A DNA stretch of 64,000 nucleotides from Amycolatopsis vancoresmycina. GTDB taxonomy: Bacteria > Actinomycetota > Actinomycetes > Mycobacteriales > Pseudonocardiaceae. Every line of letters begins with the position of its first letter. The stretch's first letter is position 1. The notes beneath the pieces were generated by a model. That model was not told where the DNA came from. It saw only the letters and a list, made by a program, of their open reading frames with translations, and did no database searches. This document shows positions 51,926-58,407 of the stretch, one piece after another. The DNA lies in contig NZ_JNYY01000001.1 of the NCBI RefSeq assembly GCF_000716785.1, positions 992,001 through 1,056,000 of the forward strand, in the 5' to 3' direction. The position numbers and the translations under genes are program-made.

Positions 51926-52579
51926 CTATCGTCCCGGTTCGGCCTTCCGCTGGGACATGTACACCGCCGCCGACGTCCGCCGCTCGACGCCGAGCTTGTG
52001 CAGGACCGACGAGACGTAGTTCTTCACCGTCTTCTCGGCCAGGAACAGCCGCTCGGCGATCTGGCGGTTGGTCAGGCCCTCCGCGACGAGGTCCAGCACG
52101 CGCCGCTCCTGCGGGCTCAGCTGCTCGTAGCGCGGGTCGGGCGCCGAGACGTTCTCGCCGCGCAGCTTGTTCATCACCGACGCGGTCAGCGTGGCGTCCA
52201 GCAGGGAACCGCCGCCCGCCACCGTGCGGACGGCCTCGACCAGCGAGCGGCCGGAGACCTGTTTCAGCATGTAGCCGGCCGCGCCGGCCATGATCGCGCC
52301 GAACAGGGCGTCGTCGTCCGAATAGGACGTCAGCATCAGGCAGGCCGGCGGCGGGTCCACTGTGGACCGGATCTCCCGGCACACCGCCACCCCTTCGCCG
52401 TCCGGCAGCCGGACGTCCAGCACGGCCACGTCCGGGCGCGCCTGCGGGATGCGCACCAGCGCTTCGGCCGCCGTCCCGGCCTCCCCCACCACCTCGATGT
52501 CGGCCTCGGGCTCGAAGACGGTCTTCAGCCCGGTCCGGACCAGCTCGTGGTCGTCCAGCAGGAACACCGCGATCGTCAT
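51926..52579 (-). CDS. NarL/LuxR-family response regulator (DevR/DosR type)
   Basis: A 217-residue response regulator. The receiver domain (1-120) has Asp55 as phosphoacceptor in VAVLDVRLPDG; the C-terminal LuxR HTH (about 148-205) reads LSPQERRVLDLVAEGLTNRQIAERLFLAEKTVKNYVSSVLHKL. The overall form matches DevR/DosR of mycobacteria, which activates hypoxia/NO genes. GGGAGGTGG precedes the ATG, and the gene overlaps the sensor stop codon by four bases. A DevR-like box lies at 54719. Confidence 0.9.
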   Translation of the reverse strand: MTIAVFLLDDHELVRTGLKTVFEPEADIEVVGEAGTAAEALVRIPQARPDVAVLDVRLPDGEGVAVCREIRSTVDPPPACLMLTSYSDDDALFGAIMAGAAGYMLKQVSGRSLVEAVRTVAGGGSLLDATLTASVMNKLRGENVSAPDPRYEQLSPQERRVLDLVAEGLTNRQIAERLFLAEKTVKNYVSSVLHKLGVERRTSAAVYMSQRKAEPGR

Positions 52580-54096
52580 CGTCCACCTCCCTGCTCGCCG
52601 GTCGTCGCCGGCAGGTCCGCCGTCCACTCCAGCCGCGACCCGCCGTCCCCGGCGGCCGCCAGCACGCAGTGCCCGCCCCAGCGGGCCGCCCGCGCGGACA
52701 GGTTCGCGAGCCCGCTGATCCGGCCGGCCTCGGCGGGCGGGCCGTCGCCGTCGTCGCGCACCACCAGCGTCAGCCGGCGGCCGAACCGGTCCACGGTCAC
52801 CTCCACCGACGACGATTTCGCCCCGGCGTGCCTCGCGACGTTCGTCAGGGCTTCGCGCAGCGACGCGATCAGGTCGGAGCGGACCGCGTCGGGCACGGCC
52901 GCGTCCAGCGGGCCGTCGAACCCGACCCGCGGCTCGAAGCCGAGCGCGTCGCGCGCGTCCACGGCCACCCGCAGCAGCTCCGCGCGGAGGCTGCCCTGCG
53001 CCTGCGCGGGCGCCTGGAGCGAGAAGATGCTGTTGCGGATCTCGCGGATCGTGCCGTCGAGGTCCTGGGCGAACCCGGCGACCCGGGCGGCGACCGCCTG
53101 GTCGGCGATCAGCCTGCTGACGCCCTCCAGCCCGAGCCCGGTCGCGAACAGCCGCTGGATCACCAGGTCGTGCAGGTCGCGGGCGATCCGGTCGCGGTCG
53201 GAGAACACCGCCAGCTGCTGGCGCGCCTCCTGCGCCCGGGAGAACTCGACGGCCAGCGCGGCGTGCCCGGCGAACGTCTCGGCCAGCTGGACGTCGGAGT
53301 CGGTGAACGGCGACCGGTCGCGGAACTTGGCCACCACCAGCACCCCGAGGGTCTCCTCGCCGACGATCAGCGGCACCGAGATCGCCGAGTCCAGGTCCTT
53401 GATCATCGCCGGCATCGGCCCGGCGTGGTCCCGCTGCTGCTCCTGCACGCGCTCGCCGTAGTCGCGCACCACGACCGGGCGCCGGGTGGTGAACGCCATC
53501 CCGGTGGCGGTCCCCTCGGTCGGCACGGTCAGCCCGGTGAGGCGGTCGGCGTCCTCGCCCGGCGGCTCGACGACGTCGAACACGAGCCGGCCCGGTCCGT
53601 CGGGCCGCGCGATCGCCCCCGCGGTCCCGCCGGCGACCACGCGGGCGCGTTCGGCGACCAGCCGGAGGGTGGCCCGCAGGTCCTGCGCCGCGAGCAGGGC
53701 GCGCGTGACGTCGTAGGACGCCTCGAGCCAGCGTTCGCGGCGGCGCATCCGGTCGACGAGCAGGGCCTTCTCGACGGCCATCCCGGTGGCCGCGGCGAGC
53801 GCACCGAGCACTTCGCGCTCACGGCGGCCGAACTCCCGGCCGTCGCCGGGCTCGATCGTGAGGGTCCCGAACGTCTCGGTGGCCGCGCGGACCGGCAGTT
53901 CCACGGCCCCTTCGCCGAACGGGCCCCGGCCGTACTCGGCGAAGCCGTGCTCGGCCAGGTCCAGCCGGCCGCGCCGGGCACCGAGCAGTTCGCAGGTCAC
54001 CGCCACCGCGCGGGCCGGCAACGCCGGCAGCTCCAGCTCGCGGGCGATGCCGCCCACCGCCGCGAGGATCGCCGGCATGCTGATTTCGTCCGCCAC
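52576..54096 (-). CDS. GAF-domain histidine kinase (DevS/DosS type)
   Basis: The 506-residue cytosolic kinase has two GAF domains (about 20-130 and 145-290), HisKA_3 with the phospho-accepting His309 in RDLHDLVIQRLFATGLGL, and a HATPase domain (about 405-500, EALTNVARHAGAKSS...DDGDGPP). In DevS/DosS the first GAF binds heme and senses O2, NO or CO. Whether this one keeps the heme ligand cannot be decided by eye. The GTG start has only a weak upstream GACGGGAC. It is the first gene of the pair and is coupled to the regulator by ATGA. Confidence 0.9.
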   Translation of the reverse strand: MADEISMPAILAAVGGIARELELPALPARAVAVTCELLGARRGRLDLAEHGFAEYGRGPFGEGAVELPVRAATETFGTLTIEPGDGREFGRREREVLGALAAATGMAVEKALLVDRMRRRERWLEASYDVTRALLAAQDLRATLRLVAERARVVAGGTAGAIARPDGPGRLVFDVVEPPGEDADRLTGLTVPTEGTATGMAFTTRRPVVVRDYGERVQEQQRDHAGPMPAMIKDLDSAISVPLIVGEETLGVLVVAKFRDRSPFTDSDVQLAETFAGHAALAVEFSRAQEARQQLAVFSDRDRIARDLHDLVIQRLFATGLGLEGVSRLIADQAVAARVAGFAQDLDGTIREIRNSIFSLQAPAQAQGSLRAELLRVAVDARDALGFEPRVGFDGPLDAAVPDAVRSDLIASLREALTNVARHAGAKSSSVEVTVDRFGRRLTLVVRDDGDGPPAEAGRISGLANLSARAARWGGHCVLAAAGDGGSRLEWTADLPATTGEQGGGR

Positions 54097-54244
54097 GTCC
54101 CGTCGACTCCGCTGGGTCCGCCCGAATCCCGGGCCTGCCCCGGGCCGTCAAGGGTCCCACAGGTGACTGCCCGTGCCGGCCCAATCAGGTTCGTCCATCC
54201 GGTGGGTCGATGACGGGGCCCTTCCCGTTACGGACGCCGCGTAG

Positions 54245-54652
54245 TCACTCCGCGTGACACCCGATCCGGTGACCGCTGATCGTCTCGGCGGGGACGCGCA
54301 GGAACCGGTGACCGGCCCGGACCGGGCCCGGGCACGCGCAGGCGATGTCGCCGAAGTCGGTCACCCCGGACTCGGCGGCCCGGCCCAGCAGGCTGACGTA
54401 CCAGCCCGCGCCGGTGTCGGCGGCGAATTCGTCGGCTTCGAAGGCGACGACGGCGTCACGCGCCCCGGCGTACAGCGGGCTGCCGGCCGGGACGGCGAAC
54501 ACCACGGCGTCGTCGACCACGGTGAAGCGCACCGGGCGGACGGCGGGCATCGCCCGGTGGGTGAAGATCACCCGGCCGAGGCTCGCCGTCCGGAGCAAGG
54601 CGAGGCACTGCTGCCGGTCGAGCAGCAGCCCGAAGCCCACGTCGTCCACCAT
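54245..54652 (-). CDS. Pyridoxamine-5'-phosphate-oxidase-like split-barrel flavoprotein
   Basis: A 135-residue single-domain FMN-binding split-barrel protein: LLRTASLGRVIFTHRAMPAVRPVRFTVVDDAVVFAVPAG and VVAFEADEFAADTGAGWYVSLLGRA match the PNPOx-like group. Many members of this group belong to DevR/DosR regulons and may bind flavin or F420. It lies next to the DevS/DevR genes, and a GGGCC-GTTC-GGCCC box stands 67 bases upstream of the start. The exact substrate is unknown. Confidence 0.83.
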   Translation of the reverse strand: MVDDVGFGLLLDRQQCLALLRTASLGRVIFTHRAMPAVRPVRFTVVDDAVVFAVPAGSPLYAGARDAVVAFEADEFAADTGAGWYVSLLGRAAESGVTDFGDIACACPGPVRAGHRFLRVPAETISGHRIGCHAE

Positions 54653-54718
54653 CGCGTCCCTGTGTTTCTCCTGTGAAATCCCCGGCCACCAGCGTGATCG
54701 GTGGGCCCCGTCCCCCGA

Positions 54719-54732
54719 TAGGGCCGTTCGGC
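54719..54732 (-). promoter_or_regulatory. DevR/OsdR-like box
   Basis: GGGCCGTTCGGCCC is a perfect palindrome fitting the GGG(A/C)C-N4-G(T/G)CCC consensus described for DevR-type regulators in actinobacteria. It lies 67 bases upstream of the split-barrel flavoprotein gene and could activate it. The rest of the divergent gap 54653-54894 shows no gene. Confidence 0.55.
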
Positions 54733-54894
54733 CCGGCCGACGGCGCCGGGGCCGGGCCGGGCACATCCCGGCGCCGGTGACCAGGGCCGGAAGACCCGGT
54801 TCGCGACGGTCACCCGGCCGGTGCGCCGACCACGCGGAGTCACCTAGCGTCGTGACCGTCCGTTGCCGGGAAGGTGAAGAAGGGGGTGAGGCCG

Positions 54895-55509
54895 ATGGCG
54901 TCGTACTCCGCCGAGGGAGGCCACACGCCCACGGTGGCGTTTTCCCTCGACCCGCTGCTCGTCCAGTCGGCGGTGCAGGGCAACCGCGCCGCCGTCGCCG
55001 GGCTGCTCCGCGCGCTGCGGCCGATGGTGTTCCGCTACTGCCTCGGCCGGCTCCGCAGCTGGCAGGACGGCTCGTCCGACGCCGAGGACTGCGCACAGGA
55101 CGTGCTGCTCGCGATCGTCCGTGAGCTGCCCGGGTACACCCACGAACTCGACGGCTTCCTGCCGTTCGTCTTCGGGATCGCCGCGCACAAGGTCTCCGAC
55201 TTCCACCGGCGCCGGGCGCGCGACCGCACCAGCCCGGTCGCCGAGCCGCCCGCGGGGCGCGACGGCGGCGCGGACCCGACGAGCGAAGAGGCCGAGCGGT
55301 CGGCCGCGCTCGACTGGTCGGCCGGGCTGCTCGACACGCTCCCGCCGCGCCAGCGCGAAATCCTCGTCCTGCGGATCATCCTCGGCATGACGGCCGAGGA
55401 GACGGCCGCGGCGGTCGGGCTCGGCAGCGCCGGCGCGGTCCGCGTCGCCCAGCACCGCGCCCTCACCACGTTGCGCCGGCTGCTCGCCGGGAACGGAGCG
55501 GCGTCCTGA
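54895..55509 (+). CDS. SigD/ShbA-like ECF sigma factor
   Basis: The 204-residue protein resembles mycobacterial SigD and streptomycete ShbA: region 2 (AVQGNRAAVAGLLRALRPMVFRYCLGRL...DAEDCAQDVLLAIVRELP...FVFGIAAHKVSDFHRRRARDR) and region 4 (LDTLPPRQREILVLRIILGMTAEETAAAVGLGSAGAVRVAQHRALTTLRRLL). I use the ATG of MASYSAEGG; an upstream GTG would add seven residues. No anti-sigma gene follows. The next gene, 31 bases on, encodes a P-loop kinase. Confidence 0.85.
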   Translation: MASYSAEGGHTPTVAFSLDPLLVQSAVQGNRAAVAGLLRALRPMVFRYCLGRLRSWQDGSSDAEDCAQDVLLAIVRELPGYTHELDGFLPFVFGIAAHKVSDFHRRRARDRTSPVAEPPAGRDGGADPTSEEAERSAALDWSAGLLDTLPPRQREILVLRIILGMTAEETAAAVGLGSAGAVRVAQHRALTTLRRLLAGNGAAS

Positions 55510-55540
55510 CGGCGAAGGCCGCGTCTGCGATCATGCCCCG

Positions 55541-56059
55541 GTGTCCCCGCTCCTGATCGTCCTCGGCGGCCTGCCCGCGACCGGGAAGACCACCGTCGCC
55601 ACGGATCTGGCCCGCCGCACCGGGTTCGCCTTCCTGCGGGTCGACACGATCGAGCAGGCGATCCTGCGCACCGGCCCGCTCGGGCCGCCGCTGGGGCCGG
55701 TCGGTTACGTCGTCGCCAGGGAGGTCGCCGCGGACGTGCTCGGCACCGGCGTGAGCGTGATCGCCGAGTGCGTCAACCCGCTGTCCGTGACCCGTGATGC
55801 CTGGCGGGCGACCGGCCTCGGCGCGGGGGCACGGGTGCTCGAGGTCGAGATCGTCTGCTCCGACCCGGCCGAACACCGGCGCCGGGCGGAAACCCGCGAC
55901 CCCGGCGTTCCCGGGCTCGTCCCGCCGACCTGGGCGGAGATCACCGCCCGCGAATACGAGCCGTGGAACCGCGACCGCCTCGTCGTCGACACGGCCGGGC
56001 GGCCGGTCGGGGAAGCGGTGTCCGCCATTGCCGCCGCTATTGGCGGCCCGCAGTTCTGA
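55541..56059 (+). CDS. AAA/P-loop small-molecule kinase-like protein
   Basis: A 172-residue protein with Walker A GGLPATGKTT at residues 9-18 and the layout of Zeta-toxin/chloramphenicol-kinase-like AAA_33 kinases (VIAECVNPLSVTRDAWRATG, followed by CSDPAEHRRRAETRDPG as an Arg-rich lid). It probably phosphorylates a small metabolite, but no substrate can be assigned. The GTG start has no obvious ribosome-binding site. It could be co-transcribed with the sigma gene upstream. Confidence 0.8.
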   Translation: MSPLLIVLGGLPATGKTTVATDLARRTGFAFLRVDTIEQAILRTGPLGPPLGPVGYVVAREVAADVLGTGVSVIAECVNPLSVTRDAWRATGLGAGARVLEVEIVCSDPAEHRRRAETRDPGVPGLVPPTWAEITAREYEPWNRDRLVVDTAGRPVGEAVSAIAAAIGGPQF

Positions 56060-56178
56060 ATGGGTCGCCGAGCGCACGGCCCGCCCATTTCACGACCATT
56101 TCCGCGAGCTGCCGCGCGGTGGGCATTCGGCGGGCCTCACCCGGGGATACGGATGCCGGTTCACTTCGGTTCAAACTT

Positions 56179-56276
56179 TTTTCCGCCGCCGCCCCGGAGG
56201 GGGCAAATCCCCAGGTCAGCACCGGGTGCGGTGACGCAGGCGCGAACCCGGCCTGACGGTTCGTGACGACGGAAAA
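56179..56276 (+). other. Structured, riboswitch-like stretch
   Basis: A 98-base stretch folds as a three-way junction. P1 is TTTTCCGCCG/CGACGGAAAA (one mismatch). A GGGG-CAAAT-CCCC hairpin and a long stem GTCAG..CCGGGT/ACCCGG.CTGAC lie inside. GGGCAAA and GACGCA occur in loops, loosely recalling c-di-GMP-I (GEMM) elements, but the match is incomplete. A promoter-like TTGCCC-17-TAGGTT lies downstream (about 56285-56313), which weakens the idea that it controls the DUF1996 gene. The rest of the 473-base gap 56060-56532 holds no gene. Confidence 0.3.
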
Positions 56277-56532
56277 GAACTTCTTGCCCGGTGTCAAATG
56301 CCCGTGTAGGTTGCATAACGGAACGATAACCAGCCGGTTGACGGCGCGGCCACGGGTAGGTGTGCCGCGCGCCCACTGATGTCGGGTCAGTGGACCAGCC
56401 GGCGCCGTTCCTGCCGACGCACCACATTGCCAGCACATCGCGCACGAACCCCGCCTGACCCCGGCGAGCCCGGTCTCGTCCCCGGTCAGAGTCGTGCGCG
56501 CTCCCGCCAGCCCGACATCCGGAGGATTTCCC

Positions 56533-57963
56533 ATGTCCCGCACCCAAGGACGGCATCGGCTGTCCCGCCGCACGAAGATCGCGACCGGCGGGCTCGCCCT
56601 CGCGATCGCGGTCGGCGGCATCGTCGTCGCGACGACCACCGGCCACACCGGTGAAGCCAGCGCCGACGAAGCGAACCCCGCCTTCTTCGTCGACATCCTG
56701 AAGGTGAAGCCGAACCAGTTCGACCCGCGCCCGGTCACCGGCGCGTCGACGGGCACGTTCACCGTCGACTGCGGCCGCAACGAGAACCAGCACTTCAACC
56801 CCGACAACTTCATCGCCCAGCCCGGCGTCCGCAACGGCGCCCAGCACCTGCACGACTACGTCGGCAACCTCTCCACGAACGCCGACTCGAACAACAAGAG
56901 CCTCGTCAAGGCCGGCACCACCTGCCGCAACGGCGACAAGTCCGCCTACTTCTGGCCCGTCGTCCGCATCGACACCGGCGAGGAGGAGAAGAACGAGCCC
57001 GCCAAGGTGCCCGACGGCGACCGCGCGCAGGCCGACCGGGAGAGCAAGACCCCGCAGGTCGCCTGCCCGGACGTGGCCAGCAAGCTGGCCGACATCCCCG
57101 ACCAGGCGATGGCCGAGGTCGACAGCAACCTCGACCAGCTCGACAGCCAGGCCGACGAGGCCAACCAGCGCATCGCCGCGACGCAGGGCCAGGGCGGCCC
57201 GGACTTCGTGCGCAACGCGATCCTGAACCCGCTCAAGGACCGCCGCGCCGCGATCATCGACCGGATCGCCACCGCGATCGGCCGGTTCGCGCCGAAGCCG
57301 GGCGACCTCGGCGGGCTCGCGCCGTGCGCGACGAAGCCGGGCAAGGACACCGGCACGCCGACGCCCCCGCCGAGCACCACGGCCGGCGGCGCGCTGCCCG
57401 GCCAGGACGAGAACAACGAGCTGCCCGGCAACGACGGCAAGATCCTGCGCCCGCAGCGGGTGCAGATCACCTTCCGCGGCAGCCCGGTCGGGAAGGTCGT
57501 GGCCATGCCGCGCTTCCTGCGCGTGCTCTACGGCGACGCCAAGCAGAGCACCAACGGCCCGGCCAACGCCAAGGCGAGCTGGACGTGCACCGGGTTCGAA
57601 AACCGCGTCACCGACAAGTACCCGATCTGCCCGCCGAACAGCAAGGTCAAGCGCATCCACACGTTCCCGAGCTGCTGGGACGGCAAGAACACCGACAGCG
57701 CCAACCACCGCACGCACATCGTGTTCCCGGACCAGTTCGGCCGGTGCGCCAAGGGGTTCAAGGCGGTGCCGCAGCTGCAGATTTCGCTGACCTACGACAT
57801 CCCGCACGACATCCAGGTCAAGAAGCAGTACAAAGTGGACGCTTTCCCGCAGGAGAAGCACAACCCGCTGTCCGACCACGACGACTTCGCCAACGTGATG
57901 TCGCAGCGGATCATGAACGGGCTGGTCAACTGCGTGAACCGCGGGCGGGCCTGCCGGGCCTGA
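56533..57963 (+). CDS. Secreted DUF1996 protein, copy 2
   Basis: A 476-residue paralogue of the protein at 14402, nearly identical in the export segment (RTKIATGGLALAIAVGGIVVATT) and the DUF1996 blocks (DCGRNENQHFNPDNFIAQPG, HLHDYVGNLSTNADSNN, WTCTGFENR, HRTHIVFPDQ). The main differences are the N-terminal ten residues, the segment after SADEANPAFF and the Thr/Pro-rich central linker (about residues 275-300). GGAGGA precedes the ATG. The function is unknown. The copies are 42 kb apart and not tandem. Confidence 0.85.
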   Translation: MSRTQGRHRLSRRTKIATGGLALAIAVGGIVVATTTGHTGEASADEANPAFFVDILKVKPNQFDPRPVTGASTGTFTVDCGRNENQHFNPDNFIAQPGVRNGAQHLHDYVGNLSTNADSNNKSLVKAGTTCRNGDKSAYFWPVVRIDTGEEEKNEPAKVPDGDRAQADRESKTPQVACPDVASKLADIPDQAMAEVDSNLDQLDSQADEANQRIAATQGQGGPDFVRNAILNPLKDRRAAIIDRIATAIGRFAPKPGDLGGLAPCATKPGKDTGTPTPPPSTTAGGALPGQDENNELPGNDGKILRPQRVQITFRGSPVGKVVAMPRFLRVLYGDAKQSTNGPANAKASWTCTGFENRVTDKYPICPPNSKVKRIHTFPSCWDGKNTDSANHRTHIVFPDQFGRCAKGFKAVPQLQISLTYDIPHDIQVKKQYKVDAFPQEKHNPLSDHDDFANVMSQRIMNGLVNCVNRGRACRA

Positions 57964-57983
57964 CCACATCGGACGCACGCGCG

Positions 57984-58014
57984 CGCCCCGTCACCCCTCG
58001 CGGGTGGCGGGGCG
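57984..58014 (+). terminator. Terminator after DUF1996 copy 2
   Basis: A 13-bp stem CGCCCCGTCACCC/GGGTGGCGGGGCG with one wobble pair and a 5-base loop, 20 bases after the stop codon. It isolates the following operon from upstream transcription. Confidence 0.75.
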
Positions 58015-58047
58015 TTCGTGCGTGCGTCACACCGGCCCCGTGGATTT

Positions 58048-58126
58048 CGCACACCCGCGTCCGTGCACGGCTCCCGAGCCCGGGTGTGCGGATCGCACTT
58101 CTGAAGACGTCACGGTGCACACCCGG
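58048..58126. promoter_or_regulatory. Repeated GCACACCCG sites upstream of the RiPP operon
   Basis: CGCACACCCG (58048-58057) and its complement CGGGTGTGCG (58081-58090) form a 10-bp inverted repeat, and GCACACCCGG recurs at about 58118-58127. Three copies within 80 bases directly upstream of the peptide gene suggest an operator for an unseen regulator. Confidence 0.45.
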
Positions 58127-58194
58127 ACCACAAACTTGTTCACGTCACCCCGTCCCGGAATCCACCCCGGAGACCCGACCCACTGGAGGAAAAC

Positions 58195-58329
58195 TTGATC
58201 TCGTCCTTCGAGCGCCCCGCCGCCGCTGTCGTCCACAACCGCGCCGTGGTGCACAACCGCGCCGTCGTCCACAACCGCGCGGTGGTCCACAACCGGGCCG
58301 TCGTCCACAACCGCGCCTCGGCGAAGTAG
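58195..58329 (+). CDS. Candidate RiPP precursor peptide with five VVHNRA repeats
   Basis: A 44-residue peptide: a short leader MISSFERPAAA, then (VVHNRA)x5, then SAK. The TTG start is preceded by GGAGGA at ideal spacing and is the only reasonable start in frame. Across the five 18-base units every base change falls at a third codon position and is synonymous (GCT/GCC/GCG, GTC/GTG, CGC/CGG), which is strong evidence that this frame is translated and selected. The repeats contain no Cys, Ser or Thr. The peptide is followed by a strong hairpin and a YcaO enzyme gene, the classic layout for a post-translationally modified peptide. Each unit contributes one His and one Arg, so the chain is cationic. 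Confidence 0.8.
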   Translation: MISSFERPAAAVVHNRAVVHNRAVVHNRAVVHNRAVVHNRASAK

Positions 58330-58351
58330 CCCGCCCGCTCCTCCCGCCTCC

Positions 58352-58382
58352 GTGCCGCGGCCCCGCCCCGGGGCCGCGGCAC
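58352..58382 (+). terminator. Attenuating hairpin between precursor and YcaO genes
   Basis: A perfect 14-bp stem (GTGCCGCGGCCCCG and complement) with a CCC loop and no T tract lies in the 78-base gap. In RiPP operons such a hairpin usually gives an excess of precursor mRNA over enzyme mRNA. Confidence 0.75.
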
Positions 58383-58407
58383 GCCGCATCCGACAAGGGG
58401 GTCCGCC

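Noticed and set aside
58225..58317. Short regular repeats that could suggest a CRISPR array or tandem satellite
   Set aside because: The units are contiguous 18-mers with no spacers, and they vary only at synonymous third positions of one reading frame.
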